DNA of 24,155 nucleotides from a virus, in IMG/VR virus record IMGVR_UViG_3300017971_000755, positions 1-24,155 of that record. One strand, given 5' to 3'. Below, piece after piece: positions 7,912-16,341 of this stretch. Position 1 is the stretch's first letter. Every line of letters starts with the position of its first letter. The position numbers and the translations under genes were made by a program. The notes below the pieces were generated by a model. That model was not told the DNA's origin, did not search any database, and worked only from the letters and a program-made list of their open reading frames with translations.

Positions 7912-10080
7912 CTATATTGTTGATCCGACTCCATGATCGGAAAGTTCAAGTTGCTGTTGTGTTCGTTTGGCGAATTGGTTGTGGTAATCCTTGGCTTGTT
8001 GTTCGTTGAAGGCATAGTTGTGGAATTGAAGATCATAAAGTTCTCCAATAAAAGGATTATTTCCATCTTGATCAGTTGCCAGTACTACTAAATTTGATGA
8101 ATCTGTATTTCCTGTTGCAACCCCTTCCACCAAAACACCATTCACATAAAAAAGCAATAATGTCTCAATATTGACAGCTACAAAATCATATTCCTGTCCT
8201 GCGGTAACAGTTGTTGATTTATTTATAGTTGATCCATCATACAACTGAAGTACCAATGCTCCATTTTTCACATTAATTGCCGTTCTGTCCGTGCCATCAA
8301 TTCCCGAACTTAAAATACATTGCGTTCCGGTTGGATCATAGGTTTTAAATCTCCCAGTTATGGTCCATATCACATCAACTCCAATAAGATCCGATAAATC
8401 TGAGCCAAGATTAATTTTAGGAACACTTTGCGCTTTCTGATCAAACGCCATTCCATTTTTACAATGAGTTCCAAAATTAATAGTACCATTATTCCCCTCC
8501 CCACTAATATCCACCAGCGTACTTCCGTTGGGAATCATGTTGTAGGCAGCGACCAGCCCGGTGACTTTCATTACGGAGAGGACTTCAATCCAGACAGACT
8601 CTCCTGCGGATAAATCAGAGCCTCGTATATACGGAACTGTACCATCATTTTCGATCACTCCAGATGTATAGGTTATTCCCTCTGTATGCCCAACCAAATC
8701 TGTTCGATAAAGCAATGACCCGTTTCGTATTTCAACCCTCGCAGAAGCCCCTTCGCTAAATTTACAGCGAAATACTACAATCATTTTATCACCATCCGCA
8801 AAATCTTCAAACGTTGTATTATCTCCAACAACACGAAGATATTGATAACCTCCGCTGCTATTGTCCACAAAATCCAATTTGACAAAATTACCATCCTGTG
8901 ATTTTGTATTTGACCCATACAAATTCCAAACACTCACATCATTCGCCACAAACCCCACATCAGCATCTGGGACAAGTTCTTCTCCGTTCCATTCTTTGAT
9001 AGAAAAATTAGTAAAAGCAAACGATCCAACTTCGAAACTATTTAAAAATGTAACTACACCAACTGCAGTTGTATTAACAGTTAATAGTACTGCATTATGC
9101 CCAGAAACCGCCCTAACATTACCATCATCAGAAATACTTGATCCCCCTATGGAAACTGCTAAAAATAAAACAGGTAATTGTCCAGTACCAGAACTATCAT
9201 ATTCAACAATATATGTTTTTCCAGCAACAAAACTTATCTCATCAGGAGTGCCAAATCTATGTGTCCCGGAACCATCTGTTGAACCAGAAATAGTTTCTGC
9301 ATTAATACTTGCAAAAGTGGTATATCCACTATTAACCCACGGACTAACATTCAACACTGTAGGATCATACTCCGGCACACCAATCCTACTATCAACCAAA
9401 TGACTCAGATCCGTAGGCTTTGGATAGCTTAATGGAACAGGAACGGACTTTGTGGTTGGACCGGAACGTAAAAATTCTTGATACAAATTGGCTCTCTCAC
9501 TGGCAGTCAGGATATGATCGTAAAACTTAAAATAAGCCATATTGCCCTCAACTTTTCTAGCAACACCACTTCCCTGTGACATTAAATTAATATGAGTTGT
9601 GGATTTTAATGTACCCGAAATAACAGTAGAATCAACAGGATTATCATTACAATAATAAAGTACGGTGTGTGTTGAAACATCGTAAGAGATAATCATCAAC
9701 TTCCAATTAGAATCCTCTATTGGACTATCCCATAAAAAACTTGGATATGCCCCTTCAACTACTTGAGTCAAGAACCTACTGGGTGTAATGCTAATTCCTT
9801 GCATGTATTCTTGTTCCGCTGCTGTTCCAAAAGTTACATAACCTCTCCACAAATCACCAAAAGATGACTTCTTTATTCTCGTAGCCATCACAATAGTCCA
9901 ATCTTGATGAAGATTATACGACTTTTGAAAAGTAATATGAGAATCAGAAGCCGTTGCTCCATCTATTGCTAATCCCTTTTCTGTTTTATGAAAGTTCGTA
10001 TTAACAGATGTTCCAACCACCCCACCAACAGAATCAATCAGCGTTCCTTTCCTGAAATCTATGTCGAATATCTTTCCCAT
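7912..10080 (-). CDS. LamG-domain fibre-like protein (722 aa)
   Basis: Modular beta protein. A first LamG/concanavalin domain spans about residues 1-205 (WTIVMATRIKK, GNMAYFKFYDHILTASERAN). A beta-module at about 240-365 (FGTPDEISFVAGKTYIVEYD ... FAFTNFSIKEW) is related to the repeated modules of the upstream protein. A second CBM-like module lies at about 370-510. A C-terminal LamG domain at about 512-695 has the usual opening LVAAYNMIPNGSTLVDISG and closing FIGELYDLQFHNYAFNEQQA. Such proteins in phages are usually tail or head fibres that bind surface glycans. The ATG overlaps the stop of the preceding gene by one base (TAATG), so the two LamG proteins are made together. Confidence 0.75.
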   Translation of the reverse strand: MGKIFDIDFRKGTLIDSVGGVVGTSVNTNFHKTEKGLAIDGATASDSHITFQKSYNLHQDWTIVMATRIKKSSFGDLWRGYVTFGTAAEQEYMQGISITPSRFLTQVVEGAYPSFLWDSPIEDSNWKLMIISYDVSTHTVLYYCNDNPVDSTVISGTLKSTTHINLMSQGSGVARKVEGNMAYFKFYDHILTASERANLYQEFLRSGPTTKSVPVPLSYPKPTDLSHLVDSRIGVPEYDPTVLNVSPWVNSGYTTFASINAETISGSTDGSGTHRFGTPDEISFVAGKTYIVEYDSSGTGQLPVLFLAVSIGGSSISDDGNVRAVSGHNAVLLTVNTTAVGVVTFLNSFEVGSFAFTNFSIKEWNGEELVPDADVGFVANDVSVWNLYGSNTKSQDGNFVKLDFVDNSSGGYQYLRVVGDNTTFEDFADGDKMIVVFRCKFSEGASARVEIRNGSLLYRTDLVGHTEGITYTSGVIENDGTVPYIRGSDLSAGESVWIEVLSVMKVTGLVAAYNMIPNGSTLVDISGEGNNGTINFGTHCKNGMAFDQKAQSVPKINLGSDLSDLIGVDVIWTITGRFKTYDPTGTQCILSSGIDGTDRTAINVKNGALVLQLYDGSTINKSTTVTAGQEYDFVAVNIETLLLFYVNGVLVEGVATGNTDSSNLVVLATDQDGNNPFIGELYDLQFHNYAFNEQQAKDYHNQFAKRTQQQLELSDHGVGSTI

Positions 10081-12101
10081 TATTTCCCATATAAGTGTTT
10101 CGTTGCTGTGTAATATTGGCTGATCTCTGCGGCTGTCATTAAGCCTTCAAGGAGGATGACTTCTGAGATAAGGCCGTCAAAGGAACGAATATCTGTGGAT
10201 ATATTTCCCAAAATGATATTTGTACTTCCAGCCACTGGAGTCCCAGTATCAGTATCAATTTGAGCAAACAATTCTCCATCCTTGTAAACATAGGTCACTC
10301 CTGTCGATGTTCTGGTGATAATAAAAAGAACAGGATGATGAAAATCATAAGAATCTGCTGCCGCATATATATTATTCACACCACCATCACTGGAAATCCA
10401 TACAGTTCTATAACCACCTTGTTCCCTTATGTAAATTCTTAATTGTCCGTTTTCAAGTAGCCTGCCATAGTTGCCGCCACCATAACTATATGGATTCATC
10501 CAAAATATTATCGTAATATCCCCCGTCAGATCATGATACCCACCACAATCAATCTTACTCGTACTGCCATTAAACCTCGGCACTCGTATTGATCCCTCTT
10601 TGACTACCTCGATGTCTGTGTTGGTGACTTCAGGGATATATTTCTTTACTGATAGGTTGGTTATGGAGTAGTCGGCGGCAGTGGAGATGTTTTGAAATCT
10701 TAATACTCCGGTTGTAGTTTGGTTGCAAGTAAACTCAAATACGTTTGCCCCTGCTGATGCGGTTTGATCCCCTTCGTCACTGCTTGATGCGCCTCCTCCA
10801 TGTGCGGAGATATCACAATTAGGGGCTGTTCCACTATTCAACACAAGATCAAAGGTTACAACATACTTTTGCCCACTTACAAGCGCAATCTCATCAGCCG
10901 TTCTGGCTTTATGAGTGGCAGCCCCGTTTGACGTTGCATCAAATCCGTTGGGTGTTGCATTGGCAAAAGTCGTATAGTCAACATTCTCACAATTACTCAC
11001 ATTCAAATTATCTCCAATACTATCCCCACTCAACAGGTTCCTACATACCCCGCTCCGGGCATTAACATTGAGGATGGGGGAGAGTGGAGCAACAGTCTGT
11101 AATTTTACTGATAGGTTGGAAATAGTAAATTCAGCAGCAGCATTATTAAGAAAGGCAAGTACTCCAGTTGTCGTTGCTGCCGGAGTAAATTCATATACAT
11201 TACTCCCTGATTCTGCTATTGGAGTACCAGTTAAATATCCACCACCGAAACTATATTTTAGAGCAAAATATGGAGCCTGTCCAGAAGTAAGTGTTGCATC
11301 AAATGTTACTATATATTTTTGCCCACTAACAAAAGAGACTTCATCGGCTGTTCCGGCAACTTGTGTACCACTTGTAGTATAAACAGCATGAAATCCGGTG
11401 GCACTTGCACCATCAAATGAATCATACGAATCATTCTCACAATTACTCACATTCAGATCAGCCCCTAATTGTTGAGCCACGTTCAACTGCGGAAGGACAT
11501 AACGGGCATCGTTGTACAGGTTGGAAACTTCTTCGGCGGTGAGAACCTTATTATAACACTGAAATAATTCAATATCTCCATCAAACCTTGCTGTTCCTCC
11601 ACCCAATTTTCCAAACCTATTCAAGGTATATGAATCTTTCGCCGAATAATCATCTGTTGCAACCAATGATCCATCCACATACATTTTCATAGCTAGATTG
11701 TCTGGATCAAGGGTAATAATTACATCATAAATTTGATCATTGTTTAATCCAGATACAGAATAAACAACTAAAGTATTCTTGTCTGTAGATAAACGAAGTT
11801 CATTAGAATAATATCCTATATAACTATAATTTCCTTCAATAAAATTAGAACCAACGGCTACATTATTTGCCGTCTTATCATTTGATGCAAATCTCACCCT
11901 TAAACTACCCGGCTGACCTTTTCTGATAAGAGTAATTGAATTTAATATAATATCAGAACTACTCCCATTAAACGTAGCCATCCCTTTATCAAACACCACA
12001 TCAGTAGGCACACCACCATTGCGCCGCACCTCCTGTTCGGAGTTGAAGTATTCAGCAAATACCAGGTTCTTGTCCAGATTCCGTGCCCTGCGATAACCCA
12101 T
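10080..12101 (-). CDS. LamG-domain fibre-like protein with tandem beta-modules (673 aa)
   Basis: An N-terminal LamG-like domain covers about residues 1-205 (ATFNGSSSDIILNSITLI; DGDIELFQCYNKVLTAEEVS). Two copies of a beta-module follow at about 212-340 and 362-490. Both begin with LNVSNCEN, carry TADEVSFVSGQKYIVTFD or TADEIALVSGQKYVVTFD, then TTTGVL, and end in the strand ITNLSVKK or ISNLSVKL. A C-terminal LamG domain fills about 505-673 (RFNGSTSKIDCGGYHDLTGD; SFDGLISEVILLEGLMTAAE). The protein is probably a receptor-binding or decorating fibre. The duplication is visible also in the DNA (24 identical bases, 450 apart). No enzymatic motif is seen. Confidence 0.75.
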   Translation of the reverse strand: MGYRRARNLDKNLVFAEYFNSEQEVRRNGGVPTDVVFDKGMATFNGSSSDIILNSITLIRKGQPGSLRVRFASNDKTANNVAVGSNFIEGNYSYIGYYSNELRLSTDKNTLVVYSVSGLNNDQIYDVIITLDPDNLAMKMYVDGSLVATDDYSAKDSYTLNRFGKLGGGTARFDGDIELFQCYNKVLTAEEVSNLYNDARYVLPQLNVAQQLGADLNVSNCENDSYDSFDGASATGFHAVYTTSGTQVAGTADEVSFVSGQKYIVTFDATLTSGQAPYFALKYSFGGGYLTGTPIAESGSNVYEFTPAATTTGVLAFLNNAAAEFTISNLSVKLQTVAPLSPILNVNARSGVCRNLLSGDSIGDNLNVSNCENVDYTTFANATPNGFDATSNGAATHKARTADEIALVSGQKYVVTFDLVLNSGTAPNCDISAHGGGASSSDEGDQTASAGANVFEFTCNQTTTGVLRFQNISTAADYSITNLSVKKYIPEVTNTDIEVVKEGSIRVPRFNGSTSKIDCGGYHDLTGDITIIFWMNPYSYGGGNYGRLLENGQLRIYIREQGGYRTVWISSDGGVNNIYAAADSYDFHHPVLFIITRTSTGVTYVYKDGELFAQIDTDTGTPVAGSTNIILGNISTDIRSFDGLISEVILLEGLMTAAEISQYYTATKHLYGK

Positions 12102-12108
12102 AACCGTT

Positions 12109-12609
12109 TTATTTTACAACTTCAGCCTTGTAATATGTCCAGGTACCAGATCCGTCCGAAACGGAACAAGCAATCATTTTGTTTACAACTGCCGCTACCT
12201 GGGCAACGGTGAATATGTCCTGGAATGCGGCCCCTGCTGCCTCTCGCAAAGCAGTCACAGTAGCCGGAGGGGTATTATAAACCGCTGGCGTGCCCTCATC
12301 ATCCGGCACCACGGGATCAGGAGGGATGGCTGGGGTGACCACCCGTTCTCCCCGCATCTCCGTCCGGCACCATTCCTCAATGGCATCTATTTCGTGGTAC
12401 AAGGTGCGTATTGCTTGGCGTGGAACACGGTTGTCCACTTCAGGATAAAACTCTTTCATCCATTGCCGCCAGTTCTGTGGAAGCACCTTTTCAGCGAATC
12501 CATCCAATACTGCCACTTTTTGATCCACACTCATTGCCGCCAGTATCTCAGGAACAGTCGGCTCCGGAGGGGTCGGATCATCGTAATTTGTAAACCCTAA
12601 TCTTGCCAT
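12109..12609 (-). CDS. Hypothetical protein, possible virion-associated
   Basis: 166 residues. The N-terminus has a Pro-rich segment (YDDPTPPEPTVPE), followed by a helical part (AVLDGFAEKVLPQNWRQWMK), a Pro/Asp-rich linker (VVTPAIPPDPVVPDDEGTPA) and a C-terminal domain (FQDIFTVAQVAAVVNKMIAC). The alternation of linkers and small domains fits a structural or adaptor protein. The final codons end 7 bases before the large LamG gene. I do not recognise the family. Confidence 0.55.
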   Translation of the reverse strand: MARLGFTNYDDPTPPEPTVPEILAAMSVDQKVAVLDGFAEKVLPQNWRQWMKEFYPEVDNRVPRQAIRTLYHEIDAIEEWCRTEMRGERVVTPAIPPDPVVPDDEGTPAVYNTPPATVTALREAAGAAFQDIFTVAQVAAVVNKMIACSVSDGSGTWTYYKAEVVK

Positions 12610-12628
12610 GTTTTCTATGTTTTAAATG

Positions 12629-13351
12629 TTAAGCCTTAATTACAATCACATCGGCTGAATTATTCTCCGTAATACCGGAACTGCTCAACCCATATTCCAG
12701 TTTGATCATATACTTGAGAGCGGGGCGGTCCTGAATCCAAAAATAGAATTCCACCGTGTCATTGATACACTCAATCACGAGATCCGAATTGGCCAGGTCA
12801 CTGAATTCATCCGTGACATTTACCCAACCCGTGTCCGCTGAGTCATCCGCATCCGTATCATTGGTCACCCAGATGGAAAAGAACACCGAATCATCCGCCG
12901 AATCAGCGAACAACTTGACATATACCCCCGCATCCTTGTATTCCTCAAAGGGCAACACGTACCGATTGACGTTGTCCACGGTTTCATCCTCTTCCGCTAC
13001 CAATACTATGGGACTGGTGCTATGGGCATATTCCGGATTCAGTACATGAACCATTGGATACCCGTCCAAATCGCTTCCTTTGTTTGGTACCCAAATTTGG
13101 ATATGTAGAATGTCTCCACTGGCCAAAACTGGACCTGCACTGGCCTCAAAAGTAATAACACCACCACTGACTGTACAGTGGGATACGCCAGGAGCCGGAA
13201 CGTGATATAACTTTCCCTGAGTGATGTTGTATACGTGCAGAAGATGTTTAGTCTCCAACGTAAAACTCAATCCGGTGATAGTAATGTTTCGGGAATCGGC
13301 TGTTACGCTGTAGTTGGTTCCCTGATCACCTATTAAAATTACTCCATCCAT
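12629..13351 (-). CDS. Beta-rich hypothetical structural protein
   Basis: 240 residues dominated by alternating hydrophobic and polar residues typical of beta-sandwiches. Two parts can be guessed: residues about 1-95 (NITITGLSFTLETKHLLHVY; ITFEASAGPVLASGDILHIQ) and about 110-240 (GVYVKLFADSADDSVFFSIW; LVIECINDTVEFYFWIQDRP). Acidic runs (DTDADDSADT) may bind calcium. Together with the neighbouring small beta proteins it probably belongs to the virion. No family is recognised, and no signal peptide is seen. Confidence 0.55.
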   Translation of the reverse strand: MDGVILIGDQGTNYSVTADSRNITITGLSFTLETKHLLHVYNITQGKLYHVPAPGVSHCTVSGGVITFEASAGPVLASGDILHIQIWVPNKGSDLDGYPMVHVLNPEYAHSTSPIVLVAEEDETVDNVNRYVLPFEEYKDAGVYVKLFADSADDSVFFSIWVTNDTDADDSADTGWVNVTDEFSDLANSDLVIECINDTVEFYFWIQDRPALKYMIKLEYGLSSSGITENNSADVIVIKA

Positions 13352-13363
13352 GATATATAAATT

Positions 13364-13570
13364 TTAAATTGTTAATCCTGCTGCATATCCTGCTACCTGA
13401 GCAGAGGTTCCTGTCAGATCACCACTTTTAAACAATGCCCACACCTTAATATTTCGACTCAGGGCAATGGCAATTTGTTCATCGGTGAGTCCTGCTCCAT
13501 ACCTAGAACAGAATGAATCCCTAAGTACAGGTCTAAGAACCGTTCGTAATACATGTCTTACAAAAGCCAT
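13364..13570 (-). CDS. Small hypothetical protein
   Basis: 68 residues from the ATG at 13570 (MAFVRHVLRTVLRPVLRDSF), five bases after the stop of the preceding gene. A TTG four codons earlier would overlap that gene and is less likely. The N-terminus is basic and amphipathic; the rest contains LTDEQIAIALSRNIKVWALF. The short amphipathic form and its place among structural genes would suit a virion or assembly peptide, but nothing specific can be claimed. Confidence 0.5.
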   Translation of the reverse strand: MAFVRHVLRTVLRPVLRDSFCSRYGAGLTDEQIAIALSRNIKVWALFKSGDLTGTSAQVAGYAAGLTI

Positions 13571-13575
13571 AGTTG

Positions 13576-13908
13576 TTACCAATCAAATCCAACAATTATT
13601 GTTCCATCGGTGTATCCACCGGACTTGATCCCAGCACGCCAGGCCACTCCAGCCCCCATATCATCTAGAATACAACGAACTCCATCAGCAAGATCTACAT
13701 CAGTAGTCAAATCACGCCATTCGGTATCCCATTTGGTTTTGTACTGGATGGTTACTGTCCCGTTACCACCACCTCGTCTACTGAACCATATTGGTCCTCC
13801 CTTGACCGCACTCATACTTACCGCATCGCTCCACGCTCCACTTGCTCCCGGAGCCGTATCAATGCTTATGTACCGGTATCGGTCACTGTTCAAACTTGTG
13901 TTTGCCAT
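13576..13908 (-). CDS. Small beta-rich protein, probable virion component
   Basis: 110 residues. The sequence alternates strands and turns (RYRYISIDTAPGASGAWSD; GTVTIQYKTKWDTEWRDLTT; YTDGTIIVGFDW), as in small decoration or fibre-base proteins. It is the first gene after the terminase large subunit and ends just before the next small gene. I do not recognise a family. A structural role is inferred from composition and place. Confidence 0.55.
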   Translation of the reverse strand: MANTSLNSDRYRYISIDTAPGASGAWSDAVSMSAVKGGPIWFSRRGGGNGTVTIQYKTKWDTEWRDLTTDVDLADGVRCILDDMGAGVAWRAGIKSGGYTDGTIIVGFDW

Positions 13909-13926
13909 TTTTACTCAGTTTTATTA

Positions 13927-15501
13927 TTAAAGACTCTTTGCTTGTTTTTTCTTAGTTAACATACGGAATGCACCACTGGCTGCATCCACCTGATCTTTAT
14001 ATGAACTATTGGGAAAAAACTCCAACTCCTTCTTGAATGCCGAATTCCACTCTGCACGCATCATTATGACGTTTCCTTTATTTACTTGAACACTGAATGT
14101 GTCGGCACGGTGAATCTTATCCCCGGTAGGACGATCAGCCTTGGAAATGTATCCTGCTAGATTGCGAATTGTCGCATCTGCTGAATCTTTTCCGCTACTA
14201 CCAGGTTCTTGCTCAATCCCCACACGAGTTCTAGACCCATCAGCCTCGGCAGTGTGTCGTATGCGATCTTCTCTATCATCAGTCCCCCATTGGCCTCTTA
14301 CCACATCTACGATGATAAATTTCCCGTTCTGCAAACGCCACATACAAACTCCTGCTGTAAAGGCACCAGCACCAGGAGTAGCAGCTTTATCCCAATACCG
14401 AACTCGATCAACTACGTTGGTTTCTGAACTTAGACTTTCTATTATTGGCATATTACCAGGTTTGAACATACCTCCTCCAGGAGGTGTGGGTTTTTGTCCT
14501 ACCTGACCTGCATAGCCATACTGACCCAGATCATCAAGCATCTCGTCCAACACTGCCGGATCCAACCTCACTGTATCCATCAACCCATCCCTGTAGAACT
14601 TGATACACTCATTGGGTTTGACTTGCTTTTCGTATCCCGGAGTACGTATCTCACCAGGAAAACACAAATGGCGTATGCGATCTTTGGCTTTCTTCTTGGT
14701 CAGAATATGTCCTGTAGGATCATCCTCGTGAAGACGTTGCATTATCATGACCATTGTACTGACAGCCTTGTTGACCTTACGAGTGCTGAGGGTCTTGTCC
14801 AAATAATCATTCACATCGGGAAGACTCACATCACTCAGAGCACGCTTGGGGTCAATCAGGTCATCGGGGATTATGATATCAGCATGGAATCCAATGATCT
14901 TTGCATCCACACTGGTACTTACTCTTCCTCCCCCTTGTATGATACGTGGTGCAAACCCTGGTTTAGTATATTCTTTCCTGACAACCCTAAAATTGCTTTT
15001 GACGTCCTTGTCTTGTTTAATATCTAAATCAGGGAACATGGATCGGAATTTGTCAGAGCGAATTATATCTCTCGAGTATTCAGCACTTTCCAAACTCAAC
15101 ACCTTATTATGTGAGGTAGTAATAAATCGAAGATAGTGCCAATTCACCCAACACCACACTGGGAAGAATATACTAACCGTGGCAGTTTTTGTAGTACCCG
15201 GAGGCACATTTATCACCAAGTCATACAGTTTACGTTGGCGAGCAGCCACCCTACGAGCAATGACTTCTAATTCTGCACATATATATTGTATGTGCCAATT
15301 GGGTACAAAGGGATCTTGGCAATATGTATCCCAGAAATACTGAATAAAGTAAAACAACGAACCCTTTACCAGAGCACGCATCGACTGCACAGGATTGTTT
15401 ATTCCACTTTTGAGCTGTTCTTGCTCGACAGGAGTGAATTTTGGAGAGGACGTACGAGTCCTTTTCTTGGAGATGGTATTTGTATCAGTTTTGCTGGGCA
15501 T
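13927..15501 (-). CDS. terL: Terminase large subunit (ATPase and nuclease)
   Basis: 524 residues, normal for the family. Walker A is NVPPGTTKT (98-106) and Walker B is ADIIIPDD (207-214). A conserved MQRLHEDDPTGH coupling motif lies at 254-265. The C-terminal RNase H-like nuclease begins at YWDKAATPGAG (D371 as first metal ligand), followed by FIIVDVVRGQW and VGIEQEPGSSGKD (about 427-439). The protein drives ATP-dependent packaging and cuts concatemeric DNA at the portal. Its ATG overlaps the small subunit gene by 17 bases, showing coupling. The nearest other head gene, the portal, lies more than 9 kb further on. Confidence 0.93.
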   Translation of the reverse strand: MPSKTDTNTISKKRTRTSSPKFTPVEQEQLKSGINNPVQSMRALVKGSLFYFIQYFWDTYCQDPFVPNWHIQYICAELEVIARRVAARQRKLYDLVINVPPGTTKTATVSIFFPVWCWVNWHYLRFITTSHNKVLSLESAEYSRDIIRSDKFRSMFPDLDIKQDKDVKSNFRVVRKEYTKPGFAPRIIQGGGRVSTSVDAKIIGFHADIIIPDDLIDPKRALSDVSLPDVNDYLDKTLSTRKVNKAVSTMVMIMQRLHEDDPTGHILTKKKAKDRIRHLCFPGEIRTPGYEKQVKPNECIKFYRDGLMDTVRLDPAVLDEMLDDLGQYGYAGQVGQKPTPPGGGMFKPGNMPIIESLSSETNVVDRVRYWDKAATPGAGAFTAGVCMWRLQNGKFIIVDVVRGQWGTDDREDRIRHTAEADGSRTRVGIEQEPGSSGKDSADATIRNLAGYISKADRPTGDKIHRADTFSVQVNKGNVIMMRAEWNSAFKKELEFFPNSSYKDQVDAASGAFRMLTKKKQAKSL

Positions 15502-16138
15502 CGGACAATTGTTTCATATTCAATTCAAACAACATGTCCTTAACCGAATCCGAAAGATCGTCCAAACTTAGCTCTTCAATTTTACGTACATTAATTTCAC
15601 CACTTACGCTATGGTCGACGCTCATCTTCGTAATATCTGCCCAAACGTCACGGAACATAATACTGAGGTATTTGTTGGCCGCATACGCATCGGGTGGATA
15701 ATGTTTGGTGATCGGGACTATTACAGGTTCAGTGATGGTCTCGATGTGTTTTCCCTCTTTATCGTACACCTTCACTGTTTTAGACAATATATGAATATCG
15801 GGATGGTCATACCCTATGGCTCGGTGATACAGAGCCTGACTGACACGTAGCGCAGCCGTCACACGACCACGACGAATGTGGCGAGCAAATTCAGGATACT
15901 GACGAGTCCAATATTCAATGGTTTTTACGCTTACTTCGAAATATTCAGCCAGCTCTTTTTGTCGTGCCCCCAACTTACCCACCAGCTCTTCCGCTTCTTG
16001 GGGAGTGAAGTTAGGATCGTACACACTTTTTGGACCGGAACGCTGTACACGACTCACCGGAACCGAATTTAGAGGTTCAGTAGTGCGCCGACGACGAGAT
16101 TTTGATTTTTTGCCTTGAGGAGGCCGAGTGCGTACCAT
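15485..16138 (-). CDS. terS: Terminase small subunit (DNA recognition)
   Basis: 217 residues from the ATG at 16138; a TTG eight codons upstream would lengthen it but is less likely. The N-terminus is strongly basic (KKSKSRRRRTT). A helix-turn-helix of the phage terminase type lies at about 58-84 (GARQKELAEYFEVSVKTIEY), followed by SQALYHRAIGYDHPDI, the usual central motif, and HYPPDAYAANKYLSIMFRDVW, which corresponds to the family's P-D-x-x-A ... W segment. It recognises the packaging site and loads the large subunit. As the first gene of the minus-strand block it lies next to the divergent control region, where a late promoter must be sought. Confidence 0.88.
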   Translation of the reverse strand: MVRTRPPQGKKSKSRRRRTTEPLNSVPVSRVQRSGPKSVYDPNFTPQEAEELVGKLGARQKELAEYFEVSVKTIEYWTRQYPEFARHIRRGRVTAALRVSQALYHRAIGYDHPDIHILSKTVKVYDKEGKHIETITEPVIVPITKHYPPDAYAANKYLSIMFRDVWADITKMSVDHSVSGEINVRKIEELSLDDLSDSVKDMLFELNMKQLSDAQQN

Positions 16139-16189
16139 TCGTATAAACGATTTGACGCACAAGTTCTATAAAAATAAACAGAATCAAGG

Positions 16190-16210
16190 CATGAATTTAA
16201 AAAATTCATG
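16190..16210. repeat. Perfect 9-bp inverted repeat
   Basis: CATGAATTT and AAATTCATG are separated by three A residues. On the plus strand AAGATTTTTT follows, a terminator-like T tract, although the stem is entirely A/T apart from two G-C pairs. It lies in the 5' leader of the terminase block on the other strand. It could be a regulator site, a weak terminator or a DNA-melting element. Confidence 0.5.
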
Positions 16211-16229
16211 AAGATTTTTTAAAAAATGT

Positions 16230-16260
16230 TTTGCAGTTTAAAAAAATTAGCATAAATTTG
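16230..16260 (+). promoter_or_regulatory. Bacteroidetes-type promoter for the early genes
   Basis: TTTG at 16230-16233 and TAAATTTG at 16253-16260 are separated by 19 bases. They match the known Bacteroidetes primary sigma factor consensus of TTTG at -33 and TAnnTTTG at -7. It points toward the plus-strand block, whose first clear gene starts about 420 bases downstream, implying a long leader. The assignment rests on consensus only. Confidence 0.7.
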
Positions 16261-16271
16261 ACGTAGTCAAA
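16257..16271. promoter_or_regulatory. Operator-like palindrome overlapping the -7 element
   Basis: TTTGACGTAGTCAAA is a perfect inverted repeat (TTTGAC / GTCAAA, 3-base spacer). Its left arm includes the TTTG of the -7 element and its right arm reaches the expected transcription start. A protein bound here would block the promoter. A single half-site, TTTGACG, recurs at 16151-16157 near the terminase start. Confidence 0.5.
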
Positions 16272-16341
16272 CGCTAAAAACAACCACGCTCCTTGAAATT
16301 CTTGATAACCGACTGAGGCTCAGCTTCCTAACGCTAAAAAC
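16270..16341 (+). repeat. Direct repeat AACGCTAAAAAC, two copies 60 bases apart
   Basis: Identical 12-base copies lie at 16270-16281 and 16330-16341. The octamer CTCCTTGA also occurs twice nearby (16289-16296 and 16373-16380), and between them is the palindrome CTGAGGCTCAG (16313-16323). The set lies in the early leader, in a control region rich in repeats; binding sites or a replication origin are possible. Confidence 0.45.

Noticed and set aside
8861-9403. Plus-strand frame of 180 codons opposite the LamG gene
   Set aside because: Low-complexity Ser/Thr/Pro composition typical of the reverse of a beta-rich gene; no leader and no neighbours on that strand.
7912-12101. Diversity-generating retroelement target in the fibre genes
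   Set aside because: No reverse transcriptase and no template repeat in the window; the repeats present are simple in-frame module duplications.
14494-15027. Plus-strand frame of 177 codons opposite terL
   Set aside because: Antisense to terminase motifs that fully account for the DNA; no domain visible.
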